Notes: a model not told the origin generated them from the letters alone. DNA of 64,000 bases from Deltaproteobacteria bacterium (GCA_021847245.1 JAJZUC010000005.1:1-64000); one strand, 5' to 3'; counted from the first letter of the stretch, positions 40,415 through 49,375 are shown. Program-made: numbers and translations.

Positions 40415-42430
40415 ATGCCGTGGATCCAGACCTACACCCCGGTCGGAGGTAGTCTCGGGCTTTCGGCCCTGGTCGCCGCCGTCCCCCTCGTCGTCATCTT
40501 CATCTGTCTTGCCGTTCTCCGGATGAAGGCCCACAAGGCGGGCCTCCTCGCCGTCGGTTCGGCCGTCGCCCTTGCCGTCGGGGTCTGGGGGATGCCGGCG
40601 AAACTGGCCGGGCTTGCCACCCTTCAGGGGGCGGGCTTCGGCCTCTTCCCGGTCTTCTATATCGTCATTACGACCCTCTTTCTCTACAACATCACGGTCA
40701 AGGGGGGGCAGTTCGAGGTCATCCGCGCCTCCCTCGCCGGCGTTACCGGCGACCGGCGCCTCCAGGCGCTGCTGATCGCCTTCTGCTTCGGTGCCTTCAT
40801 CGAGGGGGCCGCCGGCTTCGGGACCCCGGTGGCCATCGCCGGCGCCACCCTGGTGGGGCTGGGATTCCGGCCGCTGTACGCCGCCGGCGTCTGCCTGGTG
40901 GCCAACACCGCGCCGGTCGCCTTCGGCGCCATCGGCATCCCGGTGGTGGCGCTGGCCGGGGTCATGGGGTACGGCGATGACGGGATGATGAAACTCTCCA
41001 CCATGGTCGGGCGCCAGCTCCCCTTCATCTCGGTCTTCATCCCGTTCTACGTCATCATGATCATGGTGGGCTGGAAAAAGACCATCGAGGTTCTCCCCGC
41101 CATCATCACCTGCGGGGTCACCTTCGCCGTCACCCAGTGGGCCACCGCCAGCTACCTCGGTCCCTACCTACCCGACGTCACCGCGTCGCTTCTCTCCATT
41201 GTGGCCCTGGTGCTCCTGCTGCGTGTCTGGCACCCGAAGACGATCTGGACCTTCGACCACGAGCCGGCATTCGCCGGCAGGGAAGAGCACCGTTACACCG
41301 CCGGGGAGGTTGCCCGCGCCTGGGCCCCCTACCTGGCGCTCACCGTCATGGTGCTCCTCTGGGGAATCCCCTCCATCAAGACCGCGCTTGACAGGAGCGC
41401 CGTGGAGTTCCCGGTGGCCGGGCTCCACAACGCCATCGTCAAGAAGGTCTCCAAGCCCGAGGAAGGGATGCGGAAGGTTGCCACGGTGATCGAAGAGATC
41501 GACCGGCAGCTCGCTCTGCTGGCGCCGGCGGATCCGAAGCAGGCCCCCCTGGCGGCAAAGCTGCAGGAGCTGAAGGGGGCCGAGGCACAGCTGCTCGCCG
41601 TGGAAAAGTCGCTGGCCGACAACGGCGTGGTGCTGACCGCCGGGCGGATGAAGGCGTTCGATGCGGTGGCCGGGATGAAGGATGAACTGCAGAAGCTCGC
41701 CAAGGAAGCGTCGAAGGGCGCCGCCACTGCGGCGGGCGGACCCTCCGTCGGTGTCGCCCCGGCTCTGGCCGCCGTCACGACGGCCCCGATCATCGCCAAG
41801 GACCGGTTCAAGCCCCTCGACAAGGCCCTGGCCGACCAGCTTCCGGCCAAGGTGGCCGCCAAGTACAAGTTCAACTTCATGTCCGCCGCCGGCACCGCCA
41901 TCCTCATCGCCGCCTTCATCTCCGCCCTCATCTGCGGCGTCGGCATCGGCGACACCTTCAGGATCCTCGGCAAGACCCTCTACGACATGCGCTACCCGGC
42001 CCTCACCGTCGCCTCGGTCCTGGGGCTCGCCTACGTCATGAACAGCTCCGGCATGACCAACTGCCTCGGCCTCGCCTTCACCAAGACCGGCCACATCTTC
42101 CCGTTCCTTTCCCCGCTCCTCGGCTGGCTGGGGGTCTTTCTCACCGGCTCCGACACCTCGTCCAACGTCCTCTTCGGCGGCCTCCAGAAGGCGACCGCCG
42201 AGCAGCTCGGCATCAACCCGATCCTGACCGGCGCCGCCAATACGAGCGGCGGGGTCATGGGGAAGATGATCTCGCCCCAGTCGCTGGCCGTCGCCACCGC
42301 CGCCACCGGGATGGTGGGGGAGGAGGGGAACCTCTTCCGCTTCACCCTGAAGCATTCACTCTTCCTGACGGTGGTGGTCGGGATCATCGTCTACCTCCAG
42401 GCCTACGTGGTGCCGTGGATGATTCCGTAG
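40415..42430 (+). CDS. lctP: L-lactate permease (LctP family) with a central insertion
   Basis: MPWIQTYTPVGGSLGLSALVAAVPLVVI, FGAFIEGAAGFGTPVAIAGATLVGLGF, GSDTSSNVLFGGLQ. Confidence 0.94.
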   Translation: MPWIQTYTPVGGSLGLSALVAAVPLVVIFICLAVLRMKAHKAGLLAVGSAVALAVGVWGMPAKLAGLATLQGAGFGLFPVFYIVITTLFLYNITVKGGQFEVIRASLAGVTGDRRLQALLIAFCFGAFIEGAAGFGTPVAIAGATLVGLGFRPLYAAGVCLVANTAPVAFGAIGIPVVALAGVMGYGDDGMMKLSTMVGRQLPFISVFIPFYVIMIMVGWKKTIEVLPAIITCGVTFAVTQWATASYLGPYLPDVTASLLSIVALVLLLRVWHPKTIWTFDHEPAFAGREEHRYTAGEVARAWAPYLALTVMVLLWGIPSIKTALDRSAVEFPVAGLHNAIVKKVSKPEEGMRKVATVIEEIDRQLALLAPADPKQAPLAAKLQELKGAEAQLLAVEKSLADNGVVLTAGRMKAFDAVAGMKDELQKLAKEASKGAATAAGGPSVGVAPALAAVTTAPIIAKDRFKPLDKALADQLPAKVAAKYKFNFMSAAGTAILIAAFISALICGVGIGDTFRILGKTLYDMRYPALTVASVLGLAYVMNSSGMTNCLGLAFTKTGHIFPFLSPLLGWLGVFLTGSDTSSNVLFGGLQKATAEQLGINPILTGAANTSGGVMGKMISPQSLAVATAATGMVGEEGNLFRFTLKHSLFLTVVVGIIVYLQAYVVPWMIP

Positions 42431-42463
42431 CGGGCAGGGCTACCCGCGGGATCGCCTTCGGGG

Positions 42464-42521
42464 GTAGGGGCGACCCTGTGTGGCCGCCCTGAGAATGGGC
42501 AACCACATGGGCTGCCCCTAC
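42464..42521. repeat. Dispersed-type inverted repeat
   Basis: GTAGGGGCGACCCTGTGTGGCCGCCC ... GGGCAACCACATGGGCTGCCCCTAC. Confidence 0.75.
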
Positions 42522-42533
42522 AGGAACACAATA

Positions 42534-43907
42534 ATGAACGAGAACCTTATCAAGAAACTGGCCGCCATTGTCGGTCCCGAGAACACCCTTAGCGACCGGG
42601 AGAGCTTGGCCTGTTACGGCTACGACTCCACACCCGAACACGAAAGCCGCCCCGGCGCCGTGGTCCTTCCGGGCTCGGAGGAGGAGATCTGCCGGATCAT
42701 GGCCCTCTGCCATGACGCCGGTGTCCCGGTCACCCCCCGGGGGTCGGGGACCAACCTCTCCGGCGGCTCCCTGGGTCGCCCCGAGGGGGTTGTCGTCCAG
42801 ACGAGCCGGCTCAACGGCATCGTCGAGATCGACGAGGAGAACCTCACCGCCACCGTCCAGCCGGGGGTCATCACCAGCACCCTCCACAAGGCGGTGGAGG
42901 CCCGGGGGCTCTTCTACCCCCCGGATCCCGGGAGCATGAACATCTCCACCATCGGCGGCAACGTGGCCGAGAACGCCGGGGGGCTGCGGGGGCTGAAGTA
43001 CGGCGTCACCGCCGACTACGTCATGGGGCTGCGAACCGCGCTTCCCGACGGAAGCCTCCTCAGAAGCGGCGGCAAGGCGGTGAAGGATGTGGCCGGCTAC
43101 AACCTGAACCAGCTCCTCGTCTCCTCCGAGGGGACCCTGGGGCTCTTCACCGAGGTCACCGTCAAACTGATCCCAAAACCACAGGCCAGAAAGACCATGC
43201 TCGTCCACTTCCCCCGGCTGGAGGACGCCGCCCTGGCGGTCTCCCGCATCATCGCCGCCCGGGTCATCCCGGCTACCCTGGAGTTCATGGACCGGGTGAC
43301 GATCCGCTGCATCGAGGAGTACGCCAAGGTGGGGCTTCCCCTCGATGTGGACGCCGTGCTCCTGATCGAGGTGGACGGCCACCCGGCCCAGGTTGGGGAG
43401 GAGGCGGCCGCCGTCCGGGCGGTCTGCGAGAGGCACCGCTGCTCTTTCTTCCAGACCGCCGCCACCGCCGACGAGGCCCTGAAGCTCGCCACCGCCCGCC
43501 GCGTCGCCCTCTCGTCCCTGGCGCGGATGAAGCCGACCACCATCCTGGAGGACGCCACCGTCCCCCGCAGCTCCATCGCCCCCATGGTGAAGCTGATCCA
43601 GGAGACCGCCAAGAAATACGACCTCACCATCGGCACCTTCGGCCACGCCGGCGACGGCAACCTCCACCCCACCTGCCTCACCGACGAGCGGGACGCCGAT
43701 GAGATCGCCCGGGCCCACCGGGCCTTCGCCGAGATCTTCGACGCCGCCATCGCCATGGGGGGGACCATCACCGGCGAGCACGGCGTCGGCCTCGCCAAGA
43801 AGAAGTACCTCCTGCGCCTGGTGGGAGAGCCGGGGCTGCGGGTGATGCGGGGGATCAAGGAGGCGTTTGATCCGAAGGGGATCCTGAACCCGGGCAAGGT
43901 GTTCTGA
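42534..43907 (+). CDS. FAD-linked oxidase (GlcD/D-lactate dehydrogenase-like)
   Basis: VTPRGSGTNLSGGSLG; PPDPGSMNISTIGGNVAENAGG; GTFGHAGDGNLHPT; GEHGVGLAKK. Confidence 0.93.
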   Translation: MNENLIKKLAAIVGPENTLSDRESLACYGYDSTPEHESRPGAVVLPGSEEEICRIMALCHDAGVPVTPRGSGTNLSGGSLGRPEGVVVQTSRLNGIVEIDEENLTATVQPGVITSTLHKAVEARGLFYPPDPGSMNISTIGGNVAENAGGLRGLKYGVTADYVMGLRTALPDGSLLRSGGKAVKDVAGYNLNQLLVSSEGTLGLFTEVTVKLIPKPQARKTMLVHFPRLEDAALAVSRIIAARVIPATLEFMDRVTIRCIEEYAKVGLPLDVDAVLLIEVDGHPAQVGEEAAAVRAVCERHRCSFFQTAATADEALKLATARRVALSSLARMKPTTILEDATVPRSSIAPMVKLIQETAKKYDLTIGTFGHAGDGNLHPTCLTDERDADEIARAHRAFAEIFDAAIAMGGTITGEHGVGLAKKKYLLRLVGEPGLRVMRGIKEAFDPKGILNPGKVF

Positions 43908-43928
43908 TGGACGGGAGACGGGAAAGCC

Positions 43929-44000
43929 GTGAGATGTGAGAAGTGAGATGTTACGTCTAACGTCTCACGTCTCACGTCTCACGTCTGTCTCACGTCTAAC
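43929..44000. repeat. Inverted heptamer array (GTGAGAN)3 ... (GTCTCAC)n
   Basis: GTGAGAT GTGAGAA GTGAGAT ... GTCTAAC GTCTCAC GTCTCAC GTCTCAC GTCT GTCTCAC GTCTAAC. Confidence 0.88.
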
Positions 44001-44020
44001 TTCTTTTCATTGAGGCAAAC

Positions 44021-45265
44021 ATGGAATACGTGAAGCTGATCAACTGCATGCGCTGCGGCATGTGCCTCCCGCACTGCCCGACCTACAGGGAGACCTTCCT
44101 GGAGACCGCCTCTCCCCGGGGGCGGGTCGCGCTTATGCGCAAGATCGCGGAGGGGGAGCTGGAAGCGAGCGAGCGGCTCCTCGAATACCTCTCCCTCTGC
44201 CTCGACTGCCAGGCGTGCGCCACGGCGTGCCCCTGCGGCGTGAACGCCGGCGAGATGGTGGCGGAGTTCAAGTGCGAGCGGCACGAAGGAAAGGGGCTCT
44301 CTTTCATGGAGGAGCTGGTGCTGCGAAAGCTTCTGCCGCACCCCGACCGGCTGGAGGCGGCGGTGGCGCCGCTGCGGGCCTACCAGCGGAGCGGCCTGCA
44401 GAAGCTCGTCCGCTCCCTCGGCGTTCTGAAGATGTTCCCCGCACCCCTCGGGCGGATGGAGGGACTGTTCCCTGCGCTTCCGCCACAGCCGCTGCGCCGG
44501 ACCATCGCCGAGGTCACCCCGGCGGTGGGGAAGGAGCGGGGGAGGGTCGGCTTCTTCCTCGGCTGCGTCATGAGCCTCGTCTTCTCCGGGGCGAGCCACG
44601 CCACGGTCCGGCTCCTCTCGGCCCTCGGCTACGCGGTGGTGACGCCGAAGGCCCAGAAATGCTGCGGCGCCCCCAACATGCTGGCCGGCGACCGTGAAGG
44701 GCTCCTGGAGGCGGCCCGCTTCAACGTTGACCTCTTCGCGGGACACGATCTCGACTTCATCGTCACCGACTGCGGCGGCTGCGGCGCCGAACTTAAGAAG
44801 TACGGCCACCACCTGGCGGGGGACGAACGGGCCGCCTCCTTCGGCGAGCGGGTCCGCGACATCTCCCAGATCCTTGCCCTCCATGCCGACGAGCTGCGGG
44901 AGAGGCTCAATCCGCTGTCGCTCAAGGTCACCTACCACGACCCGTGCCACATCGCCCACTGCCAGGGGATACGCCAGGAGCCGCGGCGGCTTCTGAAGCT
45001 CGTTCCCGGCCTTGACTGCCGCGAGATGGCCGAGGCCGACGCCTGCTGCGGCAGCGCGGGCACCTACAACATCGAGAAGCCCGAAATGTCCGACCGGGTC
45101 CTGCGCCGCAAGGTCGCCAACATCAAGGCGACCGGCGCCGAGGTCCTCGTCACCTCCAACCCGGGGTGCCTGCTCCAGCTCAAAAAGGCCCTCGCCGAGG
45201 AGATCCCGCCGGTCCGGGTCATGCACCTCACCGAACTGCTCCATCTAAGCCTCGCCCCCTCTTGA
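44021..45265 (+). CDS. GlcF-like Fe-S oxidoreductase (two CCG domains)
   Basis: CMRCGMCLPHCPTY; CLDCQACATACPCG; HDPCHIAHCQG; ADACCGSAGTYNIE. Confidence 0.92.
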   Translation: MEYVKLINCMRCGMCLPHCPTYRETFLETASPRGRVALMRKIAEGELEASERLLEYLSLCLDCQACATACPCGVNAGEMVAEFKCERHEGKGLSFMEELVLRKLLPHPDRLEAAVAPLRAYQRSGLQKLVRSLGVLKMFPAPLGRMEGLFPALPPQPLRRTIAEVTPAVGKERGRVGFFLGCVMSLVFSGASHATVRLLSALGYAVVTPKAQKCCGAPNMLAGDREGLLEAARFNVDLFAGHDLDFIVTDCGGCGAELKKYGHHLAGDERAASFGERVRDISQILALHADELRERLNPLSLKVTYHDPCHIAHCQGIRQEPRRLLKLVPGLDCREMAEADACCGSAGTYNIEKPEMSDRVLRRKVANIKATGAEVLVTSNPGCLLQLKKALAEEIPPVRVMHLTELLHLSLAPS

Positions 45266-45380
45266 TCCGGACGGGGCGACTCAGCTCCCGCCCAGTTGCC
45301 GGGATAATCTCTGTTGCCTTCCCCGGGCTCATGGTGTATTCATAATCGCTGCATGACCATTTTCTCATCCCGGGAACGCA

Positions 45381-46106
45381 ATGAATTTCAAGCCGATCAA
45401 GCCGAAGAAGATCTCTACCCAGATTGCCGAGCAGATCCGCTCCTCCATCCTCGCCGGCGAGTTCGCCCCCGGTCAGAAGCTCCCCCCCGAACGGGAGCTG
45501 GCGGAGATGTTCGGTGTTTCCCGCCCGTCGGTGCGCGAGGCGCTCAACCTCCTTTCCGCCGCCGGGTTCGTGGAGTCGTACCAGGGGGGAGGCACCGTCG
45601 TCAAATCCCTCGTGGAGTCGGCCTCGGGACCGACCCTGTCGGAGTTGATCAAGGGGGAGAGCGAGCGGGCCCTGGACGTCATCGAGGTCCGCAAGTGCAT
45701 GGAGGCCTGGACCGCCTACTACGCCGCCCAGCGGGCGCTTCCCGAGGATCTCCGGAAACTGGAGGCGATCGTCGCGGGGATGGAGGAGAACCTCCGTGGC
45801 ATGAGCTCCTCCGAGGACCTGGACGCCAATTTCCACATCGTCATCGCCCGGGCGACCCACAACATCGTCTGGCTCCACCTGATGCAGACCATCTTCGACG
45901 CCATGCAGGAATTCCAGCAGGGGGTCTGGCGGGCGGTCTACCTCACCGAGGAGGACCACCGCATCCTCTACGAGCACCACAAGGCGATCTTCGAAGCGGT
46001 CCGCGACCGCTCCCCCGAACGGGCCCGGGATGCGATGCTCACCCACCTCACCTTCGCCGAGAAGCGAAGCAGCGCCTACGTAAGCCTCGCCCGACAGTCG
46101 CGGTAG
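45381..46106 (+). CDS. GntR/FadR-family regulator (LldR-like)
   Basis: QIRSSILAGEFAPGQKLPPERELAEMFGVSRPSVREALNLLSAAGFVE; FCD-like C-terminus; adjacent to lactate genes. Confidence 0.9.
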   Translation: MNFKPIKPKKISTQIAEQIRSSILAGEFAPGQKLPPERELAEMFGVSRPSVREALNLLSAAGFVESYQGGGTVVKSLVESASGPTLSELIKGESERALDVIEVRKCMEAWTAYYAAQRALPEDLRKLEAIVAGMEENLRGMSSSEDLDANFHIVIARATHNIVWLHLMQTIFDAMQEFQQGVWRAVYLTEEDHRILYEHHKAIFEAVRDRSPERARDAMLTHLTFAEKRSSAYVSLARQSR

Positions 46107-46137
46107 AGTCCATCGAATCGTAGCGGGAAAACGAAAT

Positions 46138-46169
46138 AAAGGGTCACGGCAGATGCCGCGACCCTTTTT
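46138..46169 (+). terminator. Rho-independent terminator
   Basis: AAAGGGTCACGGCAGATGCCGCGACCCTTTTT. Confidence 0.85.
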
Positions 46170-46429
46170 CTTTTTGTTTTTTGTTGTTTCTCCCGACACT
46201 TTCCCGGGAGATGTAACAGGGTTTTTACAGCTGTAATGTCACTCCGTTGGGTGCGGACAAGTTCGCGGAATGTTTGTCTTTTGTTCCAGGTGAAACGTTT
46301 GTTTCCCCAGAGCCGGGGAGACACCGTTTCATCATCTTTACATTATTCCGGATTCGTCTGGGCGAAATGGAGCTGAAATAACTGGAAAACTACAATGATA
46401 ACGGCATCATATCCGGTTTACCCGATGGA

Positions 46430-46445
46430 TGGCACGGCGATTGCC
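46430..46445 (+). promoter_or_regulatory. Sigma-54 (-24/-12) promoter of the amyloid-like locus
   Basis: TGGCACGGCGATTGCC: GG-N10-GC spacing, near-perfect match to TGGCACGRNNNTTGCW, 74 nt upstream of ATG. Confidence 0.85.
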
Positions 46446-46518
46446 TTTATGTCTGTATAGATTATGGCTCAGGCATGGTGCCTTGCCGAACACGAACGAA
46501 TGGTCAAAGGAGGATGTT

Positions 46519-48042
46519 ATGAAAGCGAATCACAAACGAGTAGCCGTATCATTGGCCTTCGCCCTTGCTCTGGGAATTTCGGGGCAAGTGTCAGCCCAAC
46601 CGACCGACAGTCTGAACAACAACGATGTTCAACTGGCCGATGATAGGGGAACGAATGCGAACGATGGATCCGCTGCCGTTGGGTCTAATTCGCTGAACGA
46701 CAACACGCTCGGGATTAATTCGAACAACAACAACTCCAATCAGAACAACAAGGACATCGACGTCACGGCCACCAAGACCCAAGACTCCAACAACAACAAC
46801 TCCAACCAGAACAACAAGGACATCGATGTTACCAAGACAACCACGCTTACTGCCACCAAGACCGATGACTCCCACGACAACAACTCCAACCAGAATAACA
46901 AGGACATCGACGTCACTGCCACCAAGACCGATGACTCCTACAACAACAACTCCAATCAGAACAACAAGGACATCGACGTTACCAAGACAACCACGCTTAC
47001 TGCCACCAAGACCGATGACTCCCACGACAATAACTCCAATCAGAACAACAAGGACATTGACATCACTAAAACCAATACCATTACCACAACAAAAACCGAC
47101 ACCGACATAGACAAAGCGAAAGCGGGCGACGGTTCCATGGCGGCAAACGACGAATCGACCATCGAAAACAAGACCAAGGCCGAGGACCGCAGCGCTGCAG
47201 CTACCAACAATTCAACGGCATCAGTAGATAACACGAACAACTCGGACCAGAACAACAACAAGAGCAAGACTTTCACCAATTCCTTCAACAAGGACGAAAG
47301 CGACAAGGCCAAGGCTGAAAAGAATGCTCTCAACAACAGCGATCACAACATAGTCACCAGTGACTCGCTCAACAACAATACCGTCAACAGCAACAACAAG
47401 TCACTCGATGTCGATATTAAAGACAGCAACCTGACCAAGAACGAGAGCGGCAATGCGGTGGTCGACAGCGAAAAAGTCAATATTGACTCCTTCAACGGGA
47501 ACGTGAAAGACGTCGATGAGGGAAGCGCGGTTGCTACCGGTGGCGGGAGCGCGTCCGTCGACAGCAGCATCAACGCCACTGGCGCGAGAAGCATTGCCGC
47601 CGGCGGCGACGTGGATGCAACGTACGACTCGAATAATAACAACAATAACGCAGAAGGTAAAGGCAGTGCAGCGGCCAACAACGGTTCAACTGCCACGGTG
47701 GATAACAGCAAGAGCAAGGCCGGGAATTACGGCGCCGCAGCCAACAACGGCGGAACCGCCAACGTGAACAACAGCGTGAACGACTCCTACAACACCGACG
47801 ACAGCACCAACATAACCGTCGGCGACGTGGGTGTGGCGATTGCCAACAGCAGCCTGCAGGGCCAGGTCAGCGGCAACATGACCGCCCTTCCTCCGGGTTC
47901 CGAAATGCTTACCGGCGACAACAGAATCGACCACAACGCTGTAAACAACGCTGCCGGCATCACCGCATTGTCCCAGAACAGCGGTCCCAACTCCCTGATC
48001 CAACAGTCCGTCAACGTGCAGTCCAACATGAACCTGCCGTAG
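46519..48042 (+). CDS. Secreted Asn-rich repeat protein, candidate functional-amyloid subunit
   Basis: Perfect AAAGGAGG SD; signal peptide MKANHKRVAVSLAFALALGISGQVSAQ; five NNNSNQNNKDID(V/I)T units; C-terminus GITALSQNSGPNSLIQQSVNVQSNMNLP. Confidence 0.75.
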   Translation: MKANHKRVAVSLAFALALGISGQVSAQPTDSLNNNDVQLADDRGTNANDGSAAVGSNSLNDNTLGINSNNNNSNQNNKDIDVTATKTQDSNNNNSNQNNKDIDVTKTTTLTATKTDDSHDNNSNQNNKDIDVTATKTDDSYNNNSNQNNKDIDVTKTTTLTATKTDDSHDNNSNQNNKDIDITKTNTITTTKTDTDIDKAKAGDGSMAANDESTIENKTKAEDRSAAATNNSTASVDNTNNSDQNNNKSKTFTNSFNKDESDKAKAEKNALNNSDHNIVTSDSLNNNTVNSNNKSLDVDIKDSNLTKNESGNAVVDSEKVNIDSFNGNVKDVDEGSAVATGGGSASVDSSINATGARSIAAGGDVDATYDSNNNNNNAEGKGSAAANNGSTATVDNSKSKAGNYGAAANNGGTANVNNSVNDSYNTDDSTNITVGDVGVAIANSSLQGQVSGNMTALPPGSEMLTGDNRIDHNAVNNAAGITALSQNSGPNSLIQQSVNVQSNMNLP

Positions 48043-48060
48043 AAGAGGAGCGTGCCAGGC

Positions 48061-48093
48061 GGGTGGCGGCAAGAGTGCCGCCACCCCGTTTTT
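48061..48093 (+). terminator. Intercistronic terminator/attenuator hairpin
   Basis: GGGTGGCGGCA-AGAG-TGCCGCCACCC followed by CGTTTTT between the repeat protein and the next gene. Confidence 0.75.
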
Positions 48094-48147
48094 CGACCGG
48101 GTGACAAGGTTCCAGTCCCAGTTGGCCACGATCAAGAGGTGTGGGAT

Positions 48148-48549
48148 ATGAGACAGATAACGAAACTCCTACTTGCGGCACTGGTGCTATTCGGGAGCGC
48201 GCTTTCGGTGCGGGAGTCTCTGGCGGAGCCGGTCGATCCTACGATGGCTGGACAGAATGATGTTGTGGATGTCTCGCAATTTGGTTCAGCGGCGTCCGGT
48301 AAAGATCTGATGGCGCAGAACGGACGCCTGGACATGCAGGTCGACCAGCTCAATTTTCAGACGAGCACCAACAATCAGAGCAACTCCTACGTGGGGGGGA
48401 ATTACCTCCTCAACCCCGGTGCAACCGGCATCAACTCGGTGAGCGATTCCGCGTTTGCCAATGCCAGCGGGATTGCCACCGTGATCCAGAACTCGGGCAA
48501 CCAGGTTCTTATTCAGAATTCAATGATTCTCAACCTGTTATTGCGGTAG
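48148..48549 (+). CDS. Small secreted Q/N-rich protein, candidate minor amyloid subunit or nucleator
   Basis: MRQITKLLLAALVLFGSALSVRESLAEP signal; C-terminus GIATVIQNSGNQVLIQNSMILNLLLR resembles that of the preceding protein. Confidence 0.7.
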   Translation: MRQITKLLLAALVLFGSALSVRESLAEPVDPTMAGQNDVVDVSQFGSAASGKDLMAQNGRLDMQVDQLNFQTSTNNQSNSYVGGNYLLNPGATGINSVSDSAFANASGIATVIQNSGNQVLIQNSMILNLLLR

Positions 48550-48676
48550 CATCGGGGAAACATTATGAAGCGGATGCAATAGGCAAAATGTCTGGTAAGC
48601 TGTCTGCAGGGTACGCCGGGTTCCGCCCGGCGCTCCCTGCCTTTCAATTTCGGTCAACAACGGGGAAGAAATCGCC

Positions 48677-49375
48677 ATGAAATCGCCCCTCACGATACGA
48701 CTAATCCTTGGCACCTTCGCCATTCTCGCCGCGTCATCTTCGGCTGCCGCCGCAACCATGACGGTTCGCGGCGGGAGTGGCGATTTCACTGTCAAGGTGA
48801 TGAGCATGCAGGAGCGACGCTTTCGCACCACCATTCGGCAGCAGAACGATTTCAGTTGCGGCTCGGCGGCACTCGCCACCCTGCTCACCTATCATTACGA
48901 GGACAAGGTCAGCGAGCAGGAGGTGTTCGACGCGATGTTCGAGGCCGGCGATCAGGAGAAGATCCGCCGGGAAGGCTTTTCGATGCTCGATATGAAAAAG
49001 TACCTGGAGGCCAATGGTTACACGGCGAACGGCTACAAGATCGACCTGCCAAAGCTGGCGAAGGTCGGGGTGCCGGCCATCGCCCTGATCAACCATAACG
49101 GCTACAAGCATTTTGTGGTGGTCAAGGGTGTAACGGCGAAGGAGGTTCTTCTGGGAGATCCATCGCTGGGGACGAGGACCATTCAGCGGCCCGACTTCGA
49201 GAAGATGTGGAACGGGTTAGTCTTTATCGTGCTTAACAAGAAGAACGTGGCGCAGAATCACTTCAACAATGAGAAGGAATGGCGTGTGAGGGAGAAAGCG
49301 CCGCTTGGCATGGCGCTTAACCCGAGCGAGCTGGCGAATATGACGCTGTTTCTGCCGGGGCGTAACGACTTTTAG
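48677..49375 (+). CDS. C39-family peptidase, FapD-like
   Basis: RTTIRQQNDFSCGSAALATLLTYHYEDKVSEQEVF...GVPAIALINHNGYKHFVVVKGVTAKEVLLGDPSLGTRTI: Cys/His/Asp pattern of C39 peptidases; signal peptide. Confidence 0.85.
   Translation: MKSPLTIRLILGTFAILAASSSAAAATMTVRGGSGDFTVKVMSMQERRFRTTIRQQNDFSCGSAALATLLTYHYEDKVSEQEVFDAMFEAGDQEKIRREGFSMLDMKKYLEANGYTANGYKIDLPKLAKVGVPAIALINHNGYKHFVVVKGVTAKEVLLGDPSLGTRTIQRPDFEKMWNGLVFIVLNKKNVAQNHFNNEKEWRVREKAPLGMALNPSELANMTLFLPGRNDF

Noticed and set aside
46591-47025. Val/Gly-repeat ORF on the minus strand
   Set aside because: Complement of the Asn-rich repeats; periodicity inherited from the coding strand
46720-47090. CRISPR-like direct repeats
   Set aside because: Repeat units are in frame, protein-coding and lack unique spacers; no cas genes in window
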